Position numbers and translations under genes: made by a program | Origin: Schistosoma mansoni | Taxonomy: Eukaryota; Platyhelminthes; Trematoda; Strigeidida; Schistosomatidae | Direction: 5' to 3' | DNA length: 64,000 bases | Assembly (NCBI RefSeq): GCF_000237925.1 | Contig: NC_031502.1 | Location: 29,959,266 to 30,023,265 of the forward strand | Shown: in pieces, positions 1-13,300 of the stretch | Numbering within the stretch: the stretch's first letter is position 1 | How the letters are laid out: each line of letters opens with the position of its first letter | Notes under the pieces: model-generated | The model's database searches: none | Told to the model about the DNA's origin: nothing | What the model saw: the letters and a program-made list of their open reading frames with translations, nothing else

Positions 1-2178
1 CGGTTAACGGTCGTAACTGTTCTGCCGCGTGCGAAATGAAGCGTCGGTAGAAGTTGACCAAACCGAGAAATGCCTTCAGTTCCTTGAGTGTGGACGGTAC
101 AGTGTACTCCATTATAGTACGTACTTTATCCTCACAAGGTAGAATACCCTCATGCTTAATAACATGACCTAAGAATTTTATTTCCTTCTTCCCGAGTTCA
201 CACTTATCGGGGTTGACTATTATTCCATTATCCGAAAGGCGCTGGAATAGTAGCGTCAGGTGTTGATAATGTTCATCTACGTTTGATGATGCGATTAGCA
301 GGTCAATAATATAGACGTGAACAAAATCTAGGTCTCGTACAATGCTATCGATAAACCTTTGGAAAGTTTGAGCAGCATTCCGTAATCCAAATGGCATTCG
401 TAGGAACTCAAATAAACCGAAAGGAGTCGTGATAGCAGTTTTCTCTATATCTTCAAGAGCGACTGGGATCTGGTGATATGCTCGTACCAGATCGATCTTG
501 GAAAAAATTGTCGTGCCCTTGAGTGATGCCGTGATGTCATGTATGTGGGGGATGGGATAGCTATCGAAACGTGTAGCTGTGTTTAACGCTCGGTAGTCTC
601 CGCATGGTCTCCAACTAACCCCATCCTTTTTTCGAACCATGTGGAGAGGTGAGGCCCAAGGACTGTGAGAAGGACGAATAATACCAGTAGCTAGTAAATT
701 GTCAAACTCACGTTTAGCGAAAGCTAATTTGTCCGGTGCCAGTCGGCGAGGTCTTGCCGTGACTGGTGGTCCGCGGGTGACTATGTGGTGTACCACACGA
801 TTGGTCACCGATGGAGTCTCCTCGAGAGGTTTAGTTAATTTGGGGAATTTCTGAAATAAAACGTGGAATAAATCGTCACGCGAATGAAATACACCTGTGA
901 TTCGGCACGCGTTTGTGTGGGCTTTAGAGCCCATAAAGTTGCTGTCCGACGAAATATCAATTAGCTGCAGCCTACGTGAATCGACTAGCAATTCATAGTG
1001 CTGTAGGAAATCGACACCGAGTACGACAGAAACTTGGGCACCCGTATCCACAAGGTACCTAGCGTTGGTGCGATAATCGTGCACGTAAAATAAACGGCCA
1101 ACCTGAGGTGAAGTGCCGGCGAGTACGGCCGAATTTACTCGCCGGCTGAGAAGTTTCCCGCCTTGTATGAGCAGGGAGCTCGACTATGACGGGCACCGGC
1201 TCCGAAAGCACGGTGGAACCAGCACCAACCTGGACTCGCTTCCGAAACCGCCTTCTGGCGTGGCTTGGAAGATGCCCGCTTGGGGCGAGTCGTTACGGCT
1301 TTTCGAGATTGTGACCTGGGTCGGGGGACGTAGGGGGTTGGCACATTTGCGCGGTCTCGGAAACTGAGACGAGTATGGATACATCTGTCCCTATCCCCAT
1401 GAGCCGGAGGTCGTCTAGCATCGAGATCAACGTTAGAACGGGAAAAACTAGCAACAAAATGGTCGCCTTTGGTGTTAACTCGTGCCAGAATCTTATCTGC
1501 TATGAGGGCCACCTTGTTGAGCGGGGTGTCCTCGAGCAGAGCCGTAAGGGTTGGCTGGATACTGACTGGTAAGGCTTCGAACCACAACTCTTTGACTATC
1601 TCAGAGTCAGCTGTCATGTTTCCTGCAAGGGATTGCAGGCGCGTGAGGTGGTGGCTCGGCTTAGCATCACCCATAGGGTGACGTGCTAAAAGTGTCCTCA
1701 ATCGTTCCTCTCTTGATGGGAGGAAATGTCGAAGGATGGCATCCTTAAGACGGTCATAAACGTTTGGAACGTTGGGATTGAGGACAACCTCACGGACAGC
1801 GGTTAGGTGATCCCCGGGCAATGATTCCAAAGCGTAGGCGTACTTCTGCCTTTGATTGGTTATGCGGCGGATCTCAAATTGAGATTCCAGTGCCGCGAAC
1901 CAGACTTCTGGATCATGGGGGATGAAAGGAACAGGTCGGAAACTGATAACCTGTATCTCGGAGTCTATCATATTTATGTTATTCTTATCGTTATCTACCA
2001 TATTAAGTTGCCAAAATATTATATATTGAAAAAAAATCAATACGAATATATGCAACAGATGTGGATAGATAAATAGACTCACCGGATTGATCTGGTTTGG
2101 AGAATTGGCCAAGTTTGACTTGTGCTCGATGGATTGGGTTACCAGCTGTATTGCGTGTTCCAACAACGGCTCACCAGT
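1..2178 (-). mobile_element. Gypsy-type LTR retrotransposon, gag-pol body, partial (CsRn1/Kabuki-like)
   Basis: Read on the minus strand, gag comes first (about 2,076 down to 1,135), then an aspartic-protease region (about 1,130-940), then reverse transcriptase running off the window edge (about 720 to 1). Seen directly: a gag C-terminus with a C-x2-H zinc-knuckle start of the kind used in the CsRn1/Kabuki clade, and Gypsy RT blocks including a SPWASP-type motif, an FSKIDL block, an RMPFGL block and the LGH block that ends the RT core. CsRn1-like elements (for example Boudicca of S. mansoni) are known from flukes. The copy looks broken, with a few breaks, and is treated as a fossil. Integrase and the far LTR lie outside the window or are absent. 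Clade assignment is by motif reading, not by a tree. Confidence 0.85.
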
Positions 2179-2535
2179 TGTAGTGGATGTCGAGTCGTGG
2201 ACGGACTATGATCACCACTACTATTCGATTACGCGTACAAATATGACTTGGTTCCCTTGATAGCCCGTAAACCAGAAGGCTTTACTAGTCCAGATCAAGT
2301 ATATTTATTGGCGATCTCGTGGTATCGAAATAATACCGAGACGTGCCAAAGAGTACAAGCGAACAAGCAGTGCGTGAGCAAGCTCGAACCAAACCAGGCG
2401 GTATATGGAACAAGAAGTGAAACGGATACAGTTAAACAAATACAGTAAAACAATCTCTGGTACAATTGGTTACAATAATAATAATTGTTTCTATTATTCC
2501 AATCGTGTTCTTATCGAGACTGGCCGGTCACTACA
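2179..2535 (-). repeat. LTR of the Gypsy element
   Basis: A 357-bp LTR inferred from structure. Read on the minus strand it starts TGTAGTG and ends CACTACA, a perfect 7-bp terminal inverted repeat. Just before it is a purine-rich stretch (rc of 2,536-2,547) that can serve as polypurine tract. Two bases after it is a TGGTGAGCCGTTG-like primer binding site (rc of about 2,164-2,176), and gag follows. An AATAAA lies inside. The boundaries fit both the upstream integrase end and the downstream gag, which is what a shared LTR requires. No second copy is in the window, so divergence cannot give an age. Confidence 0.7.
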
Positions 2536-2965
2536 AGGGTTTCTTTCTAAATACGCAGCATTGATGCAATCGATGCTGATGCTATCATTAGTGCCATTCT
2601 TATCGACCGTATAGTACTTAGGTTGGCCCTGAAGTACTTTGAAGGGTCCTTCGTATGCTGATTCGAGAGGTCGTCGATGTGGGTCGCGACGTACGAAGAC
2701 GTGTGCACTATATCGTGAGGCAAGTTGAACGAAAGCATCAGCTCATTGAGGTCAAGCGGAAACAGGTTTAACCGAACGCGTTGCGTTTGTAAGTCTGCTC
2801 GTGTAAGAGTATAGATCCATGTTCATTGTGTTGTTCCATAAGCGAGTTGACCTGCAGTGTATCCAATGTCAGCTTTCATTGCATTGCGAATACCAAGTAA
2901 GACGAGTGTAGGAGCATCGGTCCACTGTGAAACGTTTGTAGCTGATAGTGAAGCTTTAGGCTGTC
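2536..2965 (-). mobile_element. Gypsy integrase C-terminal fragment
   Basis: On the minus strand this reads as the end of a Gypsy pol: a block like 'VLLGIRNAMKADIGYTAGQL' (rc of about 2,920-2,860), typical of the integrase core of CsRn1-like elements, then the segment that normally reads 'HVFVR...PPYDGPF' in degraded form (rc of about 2,700-2,630). It runs right up to the LTR at 2,179-2,535, so it looks like the 3' end of an element lying head-to-tail with the gag-pol body on the other side of that LTR. It is broken and old-looking, and the 5' part of this element is not present upstream. Confidence 0.7.
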
Positions 2966-5900
2966 AGTGAAAACCTCACAAGTGAACGAAGTACCCTCGA
3001 CTGAGGTGAAGCTTCACCTGTAGTATTGATCATTTTTATAGATTTTTTCGCTAATAGAAGACAATGAGAAAATTTGATAGAGGTAGAGAACAAAATGCCT
3101 GTGAATATATACTAAGAATCCAAACGATGAACCTTCGCTTTAGAGACGAATTCCGAAAACAATCCAGAAGAGTTCCATTAGTTCACAAAATGATGTACAA
3201 CATCCACGTCTATCAATTTGAATTGGCACTTTCAGGTACAGTACAATGTAGGACGTCGTCAACGTATAATGAAGTATTGAAGCATTAGCTCTGCTGCAGG
3301 AAGTTGGTTTACTATTTTATGCTAATGCGCATACCTAAGGTCCACACATTACGTTGTAAAAGTATAAATTAAACGAAGGCTTCACATCACTAATCATACT
3401 TAATAGGGAGATGAAAAAGATGATCTTTAGTTAAGCATCTAAATCGGAAAAGCCACACAGATTTAAAAACCAAGTAATCTGTAAACCATCAACGTTGATG
3501 ATCTATGTCGAATGATTGGAGGCTTACTCGAGTTAGATGAGAACGGTGTAACGAACAAGCTAACTTCGAAGTCACACCTCGCGATCAACATCTAACGTGG
3601 ATTACTCCATTCAACGTATTAAAGTACTATGTCTGCTTTGAAGACTGTATAACACAAAGAGCGTGATTACGCAAATAAACTAGAAAGAATGATTACAGAG
3701 ATTTTAATGAGACCAACACCGCATGACCCAGTCCATGGCGTATGATTAACTGAGGCGCGTTTTGTTGTTTTTGACTTTAACAGGGATCGATCATCTGTTC
3801 GATATTCAGTGACTCAACTCTCGGATGATTTGGTTAGGGCTTAGTGACATTTCAGTGCCCCTACAAATTTTAAATATTTCTGAACTACGGTAAAATAATA
3901 CCTATTTGCAAATATTATTTTCACAGTTTACTTCAAACAGATGTTCAGGACTATGAGTACCAAGTTTTTCCACCAACCGTACAGTTATTTTACTTCTTCC
4001 GTGTTAATATGATTGACACATTAATTAAAATGAAACCTACAGATAGACATATGTCGAAGTACCATGAAACAACCGTTTGATGAAAACTTACGAAAGATAA
4101 TATTTATGATTTGTGGAGATAACTTTTTACGAATTAGTTTCCTCCCCTATTCTCTTCTCAACAGTTGACTTTATGGACATAAAACATTCAAGACTGCTTT
4201 TACAACGATACTCAAAGTCAACAACGAGTTAAGTGTTATTTGGATTCAAACTTCGAGTCGGCTGATAGCTAACAAAAGTATTATTATTTCTCTTATTTGG
4301 ATTGTAGGGTTATGAAGAAAGAATATTTTCTGTGCTAACTTAGTGTTAACGACTGGATAGGGGAAGATATCATTTAAGGGTTTCAGTAAACATTCGAAAA
4401 AAGCTAAAACTAGGGACATTATTTTCCAGCAGAACGGACAATGTTATCCAAAAAGAAATCCTACGCTTTCCACTCCCATTTTCGATTACTAAATTATACA
4501 AATTTGATTTCTGATTACTTTAATTATTAAATCCAACTGGACCTTTGCGTCCACTGAATCATCAGCTCCTGTTTCTTCTTGTTGTCCCTTATTTTATATT
4601 TTTGTCTAAACGGTTACCTTTATTTCCTAACAATCTATTATCACGAAACATACAAGTCTAACGAAATTCGGATTTGAGCCTCCATCGTAAAACACTTCAA
4701 ACTATTTAAGATTAATTTAAAGAATTCACAACCAACCCTGAATCTAGGTCTATTGGTAAAATGAACTTTATAAATAACCATTATATCTTTTATTCTCATA
4801 ACACAAATTATTTTCAGAATCATCAACAGTAAATGTTTCATGAAAGTAGTAGTTATTTCTCCGCTAGATCTGATCCAAAAGCAGAATTGTTCAAATTTGC
4901 TTTGCACTTTATAAAGATCCGGACTTTGTTGATCTAACTATCGTCAAAGAATTTAAAACCAAGAGTAATACAATAATGTTCATGGAATAATGTATTTCAC
5001 ACGAACCAATGAAGTCAACCCGATAGGAGTAATAGCTTGGTGTTCGAACTAGGAATTGTCCCAATATTCAATCACCAAATGAACAAATAAAAGGTACACT
5101 CTTGAAAAGTTCACTAAAACATGAAGCAATACTAACACAAAGTAAAGACGGAGTCCCAGACAATTCTGAAATGGAATTTACTAGTAAATATCGAGAGTTT
5201 TTATTGTCCAATCCCCTTAATTTTAGACAAAAACGACCATTCTCTCTTGGCTTGTAGACATTTTTGACAGATCGCTCGATAATGCCTGTAATTACTCACT
5301 GATTATATTTTGGACTTATCAACTAAATATTTACTTGCTTTTTACTGTTGATGTTCATGTTGGGATTTGTATACACTACTTACCACTTCAAATACCAATC
5401 CAACAGTCATTAAGAAAATGATTCTATGTAGTTACTAACATATTCAGCCTGATTGACATACTCTATTTGTAAGTGCTTAAGTTTCCCGTTGCTGATATTT
5501 AGGACTGCAAACGATTAATCTTTTTTGGGATATATTCACTCTGTGTGAATGCCAACATAGTTGCGAGTCTTAGCAATATTTGGGTTCTAGATAGTATTAG
5601 AGTACAGGACGTCTATATTTTTCTTATATAGGACTCTTGAGAAAAACGATTACCTGCATCTTACTGTTGATTTTCACATAGAGATTTAAACTCAATACCC
5701 GTAATTCTAAATGCTAGAAAATCATACGTCAAGTTAGTGAATCACGACGAACGCCAACATGTCCAATGAAAAGGGCTTTACTACTATCCACTACTAAAAA
5801 TACAAAATTAACTGAAATCTATGTTTGTTTCTTAATCTTTCGTTTAAATGTACTTATTGGTACAGAAAAATGTGTTATACTGAACTAAGGCTATGATTTC

Positions 5901-6220
5901 ATTGTTTCTCGTTATAAAAGAGTAAGAAAATTGTTGTAAAACTTTTTCATCTTATATTAAAACTAGTATCAATCTACTCTTCTCCACGGCATTTTCTGAT
6001 ATTAAAAAAGTGAAAAGTAAAGGAAAAACTAGGAATATCGATCAGCCAAAATTATTCTTCTTTTTAGACTAAAAAATGATTTCAGAAATAATCCAGGTAT
6101 TTTGAGTTCATAGAAAAATAACTGTAGTATAACGAGTATGAATAAAGCTATAAAAATGAATTTTATATTATGATTTCATGATCAATAAGCAGTATATTCA
6201 TACTAATTAGGATAATACAT
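2966..6220. other. AT-rich intergenic DNA, nothing recognised
   Basis: No splice-consistent coding exon, LINE motif or repeat shared with the rest of the window was found. Open frames here are short, lack family motifs and look like chance. Confidence 0.5.
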
Positions 6221-6224
6221 CATT

Positions 6225-6395
6225 ATATATATACCCATATCCTTATATGAAATCTTTGTTTACTACCATTGAAGTAACTGTTACTATGAGTTTAGTGCTC
6301 ATCTTGTTGTGATAATAAGGTACGGCAACTGGAACCGATGGATCTATGTTTTTAGTCCTACGTTGTAGCTGACTGACCGACTGATTGAAATAATA
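6225..6395 (+). repeat. Repeat family C, 3' fragment
   Basis: The stretch containing 'gtgctcatcttgttgtgata', 'aaggtacggcaact' and 'cctacgttgtagctgactga' matches the 3' part of the repeat at 57,795-58,545. It ends in the same (GACT)n-like run. Only the last ~170 bp is present, so this is a 5'-truncated, diverged copy. Confidence 0.65.
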
Positions 6396-8637
6396 TCCGA
6401 ACAGTATAAAATCTATTCATGAGACAGACAGATTTATATTTTGGTGAACTGTTTGTCAAACCAAATGATATTAGTTGACTGAATATTAACACATTTAAAT
6501 CACAAAGTTCTAAACTTAGATAATTCGGTGGATATGGACATGTATGAAATGAATGAAATAACTACCACGATGATGGCGTAACTATAATAAGAGGACGAGT
6601 CATTCAGAATCAAGAAAATGACTTACGATATTTGCTCAAAATCCGAGAATGAGTGGATTTTATGTTGCGTCACATAAAAAGCGGAGTACAAATACCTTTG
6701 TAAAATAACAGTGTTAAACGTGTCAAATAATCATTTGTTCTAATGTAAATTGCATATAACATGTAAATCAACGAGATTTTATTTTGCTCTGCTCACAATA
6801 AGACCAAACAACCAACGTTCTTACTAGTTCACTGAACAATAGGGGAGCTCGTAAAGTAAGAATGATAAAATAGATAACGATATCTACTTATGAGTTTTTC
6901 ATAGGATCGTTGTCACACAATTTCAACTCCGTAATCCTACAGAGTTTATAAATATTCTCTGGTAATGATGAATTTTCTATAAAACTGTGGATAAGATTAA
7001 GAAAGAAACTCTTAATTCATATATTTTCACAATGAATGAAAATATCTTCATCAGTAATGATCAGTTTGAAGGTATGTGGCCACATTATTACAATATCAAG
7101 ATCGAAAAGTTGATAAGTCTAGAAAAATTAAGCTTCCTAAAAAAACTAAACTTTACCAGATTTCATCAATTGACAGTAAATACGTTTAATCGATAGACTT
7201 TCTGAACATTGGGTGAAAAGTGGCTTCAAAATCACAGGCCACTTCAGTATCCCTATTGACTTGTACTCATAGTACAATTATTTTTTCATTATTTGATGAA
7301 ACTTCTTAACCTTTCACGTTAGTCATTCTGTAATTGTGTCAGAGAACCTTAAACCACTCATCCACAGTGTATTCTTCATAATCCAACTGGTCAAAAATTC
7401 AAACTGTAATCAACTGACGGAACCAGTCTATGACAGGTTTTATACTGCTGGTGAAGCGCCCGTTAAAAAACATTAATTTAGTACAAATTAATTCATCATT
7501 ACATAAATATCAGTAAATTCATAACAAAATTGAAATAAGAGACCATATTTAAGAATTCATATGATTTATCACACTTAAACAGTTGTTGTCTATCATATGT
7601 AATCAGAAATGAAAAGACGAACTAAAATCATCAGGAAGGAATACAGTTCCTTCATGTGACTTTTTAGTTGCTAATTGCAAAAGAATTTTCATGATTTTAT
7701 CACTTAGATAATAATTAAATTAACTTTTTACAAATAAGCAATTAATAATGTTTGCCAGCATTAATTTACAGTGAGAAACATTAGTTTGGGACCACTTTGG
7801 AAGAGACGCAAAACCCACCCTAGGTATACCAGTAACCAGGTTGTTACTAGTTTACCTTGTTACGGTAAACATGCACCTATCACAAAGCATTATACAATAA
7901 GGATGAAATCACCTCTGAAGAGAGATAACCTGAACTCATCAAATTAGTTTTTTTCTATTCTTAATTTCTATTTTAGACGAGAGCATAAAGGTTGTAACTA
8001 AAAAAAATCAGATAATATTACACTACTAGCTTTACATTTGTGTAGCAATAGTACTTAATCCTTCCCTAGTCAAGCAATACTGTATGAAAAATGCTTGACT
8101 TCTTTTGGTCTCAGCTTTATAAGATAGGAAAATCTATTGTCTGAATATGTAGTAGTACCCTGATTGGTCCGCATCATCAATGTTACTGTTAGTATAAATT
8201 TGGTTTCCTCCAAAAAACTAACATCATAGTATCTCTTAATTCACTATTGTCGCAAATGCTAACAATATCCCCTATGAATAAACCCTAGGGGACTAAGACA
8301 CTTCCTCATAGCAAGTACAGGATGTTTCGTATACCGAAACCCACTTAATGATTCATTCACGTTCATTAATTAGCACTCTTGTTTAAGCAATCAGTTAGTA
8401 TGTTAATGACAACTGCATGCTTGTTAAATCCATTTTTTGTTACAAAGTATATAGTCGTTAATCCCGTACTGTAAATTAATCTTATTTAGAGCTATGCATC
8501 CTTTACACATCGCACGATTTGAGACTATAAGTCTCAAATCCTCATTATTTGGAAGTAAACTAGGAACCATTTTTTTAGTTGTAAACTTAGACTCCTCATT
8601 ATTACTAACAATTTACGCTACCAGGTAAACTAGTGCT
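6396..8637. other. AT-rich intergenic DNA, nothing recognised
   Basis: Only short low-complexity open frames (for example around 6,987-7,196) without recognisable motifs. No repeat shared with the rest of the window was seen. Confidence 0.45.
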
Positions 8638-9155
8638 ATTATTTATTCATTTAAACACATAAATATTGGTACAAGGAAGCACCAGATACATATGCGCCAC
8701 AGAAATCTTGAGTTGTGTGAGGGCTATGATAATGCCCGGGTGCCCAAACCGAAGCAAGTGGTTTTCTTAGGGGGCCACACCCCGAGCCTTTGACCTAAAG
8801 GTTTAACCCACAAGGCAGTGAAGCATCGTGAGGAGATGCAGTTCCATGTTAGCCGTTGACCAACGATTGATTCATACGCCATTTGTCCCCCCAGGATACT
8901 GGAGTCCATGTGCACCATTGGTTTGGAATCAGGGTTTTCCAACTCCCCTAGGTGAACTTACCGTGTCCACCGACCCGGTTAGAGCGCCGGACATTTGCTT
9001 TTCGCCATCTCAATTTCGTAAACAACACCCACGCCACGAGAAGGCAGTGAGTAGGACTTCCTTGGCAGAGGCTGTATACGCGTGGCCATGTGAGAGCATT
9101 TCGATACGGAGAGGGGACTCTCCCCACTCTCAGCCGTACCAGGGCATTTGGGGGC
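8638..9155 (+). repeat. Repeat family A, copy 1
   Basis: A roughly 515-bp repeat starting at 'ttcatttaaacacataaat' and ending near 'ccgtaccagggcatttgg'. It is clearly richer in GC than its flanks. Landmarks shared with the copies at 42.5, 51.0 and 58.9 kb are 'tgtgtgagggctatgat', 'gtggttttcttagggggcca', 'catacgccatttgtcccc', 'ggtttggaatcagggtttt' and 'gccacgagaaggcagtgagt'. No protein family was recognised in either strand, no terminal inverted repeat was seen and no target duplication was clear. I cannot assign it to a class; a non-autonomous element or a fragment of a larger one are both possible. Confidence 0.8.
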
Positions 9156-10386
9156 CACTGTTTATCAGAGTAGATAGATTTACTTGGTAAAACATTTAAT
9201 TCATTTAAAGAACATTTATATTATTTGGAAATGGGCACCACTGTCGGATACTAAACTAGGGCAGTTATTCAATTGTCTTCGATATATCAAGGCCTCAATG
9301 ACTGCTCCGAAATTCATCTGAATCTTCGAAGTAAACCATCATATTGAGCGATAACAAACAAGTGCTCATTAGTAGCTTCTAACAAAATGAATGTCTCCAT
9401 AATCCGGTTACAAAAACTAAGATCGCTTATATTAGTGAAGCTAAAAGGAAAATAAGATTCTCATTCGCCTATCCTGGAAATGAACAGCGAGATTTATTGT
9501 TCTTTGATTAGAATATTAATGGAAATTAGTTGAAGTTGGTTTAGGTCACTGATTCCCATAAATTTTTCAACAAAAATAGAAAATCTCAGCATTCTGGTTT
9601 ATTTTCCCACAGTGACTATGCTTTTATATACGGCTGTGAAGAAACAGCTAACTTAGTTTCACAAATCAAAGAAAACGATGCAAGCATACAGGTAATTGAT
9701 GCATAACAACTGACTCGCGATAACGTTCGGTCGATACAATATGGAAAATTGAATTAATTATAATTAAAAATCTCCTTTAGGACATCAATGATACAGGAGT
9801 AAAATGCAAACATGTAAGCTAAGTATATGGAAAATATTTATTCATTATTCATAATATATATATTTTTAAGTGTTCTTGATATCCTTAATTTTTCCAACTA
9901 ATTTTTACTCAAAAACTAACAAATTTGCTTGAATCAAGAACGCTAGGTTATTTGATTCAATGTGAAATTTTATATCCCACATAACTAATGTAAAAAAGGA
10001 GCAAAGTTAATCACCAGTTGAATGCAGTCGGATCAGAAAAGTAAAGAACAGTTTACATTATATAAACACATACTTCGTTGACAAATATAATGATCTTCAC
10101 CAGAAAAAACAAAACAGGGAACGCTCATTAAACCCAGACTTTGATGAATATGGTTAAACATAGTATTATCGGTACATTTTTTAATAAGCATGTTCTTTTC
10201 AACCACTTCTTTTAATAATGTGGATTGGTGAAAATAAACACGGGAAATGGATGGGTGGATAAGTGAATAAAGGCTGTAAAACAGAGAAAAAGGACGTGGA
10301 TTTGTTAAAAATGTGTTAGTCACACTCCAACCAGAACTAACATCACAATGGTAATAACAATTATAAACGATGATTTACACCAAACT
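9156..10386. other. 3' flank of the RAD23 gene
   Basis: No gene seen. On the minus strand possible poly(A) signals for RAD23 (ATTAAA as the reverse complement of 10,211-10,216, and one near 10,180-10,185) lie about 170-200 bp past its stop codon. The remainder is AT-rich and unassigned. Confidence 0.4.
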
Positions 10387-13300
10387 TCACACCATCTCAT
10401 CGTCTAAACTTTCACTAAGCAGGAAATTCGCAGCTGCATCCTCATTTTTCTCGCACGCGTAATATGCCTACGAAAAAATAGGTTAAAACATCATTATCGT
10501 ACTCTGTGGAACAAATTTCTATGAAAGTCGATTTCAAAATCATCAATATGACTTAATAATTGAATTTACGTACGTGCTGTGTAGAGTACCCACATGAAAC
10601 TTTTATTCAGCAAAAATGTATCACGCTTCTCTTTTAGACTTTACCACTAAACTAAGCATATGATAACGGACAATCTGCTGTTCTCAAATGACCAACGTTT
10701 ATGTCATTGTGCTGCTGTAAATTGTGATAAATCACGGTAGAACATGCTTGTGTTAAATTCATGTTGTTTGCGACTGACAATCGCTTTGAGAACTTTAAAA
10801 TATGCAGTACAATTGAAAGCTGGTTGTTATAGAATAACAAGACAGAAGTGGTTGCTCATTATATGAAAATAAAAACAATCAAGATGTACGAATCCGTCTA
10901 CATAGACCTGCCAACATATACAACAGGTATCACAAAGTAATCAACCACGTTTACGAATGCTATTTCACTGATTTATGTGAACTATTGGGAAGCGATTTTA
11001 CTGATACACTGAAACGATCAGCAGCAAACACCATGGTTCATGATTACACGAAATTGTGATTTATATTTTTAAGAAGTAGAGCAAAGTATGAAGCAGAACA
11101 GTTAGAGTTCAGTTTACAAACATCAATAAACTATATACTACGGTCTCAATACTAAATGTCACATGTACAAAACTGAGTTAGAAGTTTCGCTACACGCTTT
11201 TGAACACTGACCCCATCGAGTTAAAGATGTTCGATGATTCCACGTTAAATTATTTTTATCACTGAACTCCACCTATTCTACACCAACACTTAAATCGAAG
11301 TCAATGTGTGAAAAATGCTTGGGCTTAGCGGTGAACATGATACAAAAGTTTCTCTATCGGGACATCAGTATTGACCAATCTTGTGTTAAGGGCTTTTATA
11401 GCTTGCACTGTAAGCTGACGCTAAAAGTTGGTAGAAGGATGCTAAGGAACGATAAGACAGAATGATAGTTGTCTCATAGTAATTGGGTGTGTCTCAATGA
11501 CTCTCTGCATAGAGTTTTGTAAATTACGCAATCTAGCGAATATAATCCGTTAAACAAACAAAATACACAATTAATAAGCTAACAAAAAGTGACTGATGAG
11601 AAAATTTTAAAATGTATATGCGTATAACCAAAAGCTTTAGCTTGAACCTTCTTGTCTTTCATTTCCGGTCGAACCTGACATCCTTTGATCTACTCCCATA
11701 ACAAAATAGTACTAGGTACAGCTTCCGAAACTGGATGTGACGTGGCATTAAAGCGAATTTAGTTCCGTAATTATGTTCTTCACACACCAGATAGTCTTAA
11801 CACTACTAACATAGTTTTCACTAGGGGATAGAAATCACGGAAATAATAGGAATCAAGTGCGGATAACCGTTGAAAATTTCAAACCTACAATCAAAAAAGA
11901 TTAAGGGTAAATGACATAACCCCACATAATAAAGTGCCACGAAACGAATCATTGGTACAGAGATAAAGTGAATACAATTTGTCTAGGCTTGTTTAACTTT
12001 GACTATATGGAATGTAAATTTATTCGTATTAGGCACATAACAGCTCAAAAACAACTTGAAGATATTAACCATTGTAAGCCATATCTCGGTTAAGGCGGAA
12101 ATAGTACTCGACATAGATCGGGGTTAATGAAAATATTGCGAGTTATGTTGGAAAATGACGTACGCTCTATCACTTACTTAAAGTAACCTCACACAAATAC
12201 TTGGTTAAGTGAACAAACATCTTCGCAATACCATCAGCCTAGCGCCTAACACAAAACTTCTTGTTCTATATTTGTGCGGAAAGACAATACTTCTAATGGT
12301 ATCGCAAAGGGAGAATAAAGTATTTTAGAAATTGATTTCACCGGTGTTTATATGTTTGGTTCCTAACAAATTTCCTCTGGAGTTTGTATCATATTAAAAC
12401 TAGCTGTGTGTCATTTATATTCAGTTAGAAGGATATCTAAATACTAGTTTGTGACCTTTTAGGTAAATATTTTACTGATCAATGGGATTGACGGTAAGAG
12501 TAAATAGTGTCAACGCGATAAGTGGTCAAATACCAAAATAAAACATATAAGAGATGAGTGATATTGAAAATACAGATGATCATTACTTCCTGATTGTCAC
12601 CAGCATATAAGGAAATGTCAGCCGAAGTACAAATAAAAAATGGATTGGCGTCTCCGGTTTTCAAGTGGCAATGATCATAAAGTGGGCATTCAGCTTTTTT
12701 TGATGTTAAAATTACCACATATTGGCTGAGAACCATCGAGTATCAAGTGAATCACAATCAGTTAAAAGATAGTTTAGCTGAAACAAATTTTTTAATCGCG
12801 ATCCCCTGACCAACGGTTCTAAATTCTAGATAAATCAATAAATGATTTTTTGTCCACAAAGCTATTCCTTGATTTAACCGCATTGCAATTCAATTCCATT
12901 TCCAGGCTTTCACTCCTTATTAATATAGATTCGGACAATAGGAACACTTTGGATAGGGGAAACTTAGTTGTAGTCCAATGTCAGCTAGCCTAAAAACTAT
13001 TTGTAAGCGTACTACCAACAGCATTGCTTTCGGTGAAGTCTCATCACATTTCCGCATTGTCGTGAACGATGGCTTAGTTGTTGAAGCACTTGATTAGATT
13101 CGTCAATCCTTAAAAAGAAGACTCGAAATCAAGTGGACAAACTCTTACCTGGTAATTTACACAAAAAATGAGCGAAATATGAAGTCAAATACTTGACATA
13201 AAAACAGTATCAAAGTTTTGATAAGAAACTATTGATAGTAGACACATCTTTTGGGAACTTACTTGGATAACCAACTCCTCCGGAAACCCTAATGCCTTTA

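Noticed and set aside
4641-4907. 88-codon minus-strand frame in the AT-rich left intergenic region
   Set aside because: No motif, no splice context and composition like the surrounding non-coding DNA.
8724-9190. Open frames on both strands across repeat A copy 1 (72 and 120 codons)
   Set aside because: The frames are not kept in the other three copies, so they follow from the GC-rich composition rather than from coding.
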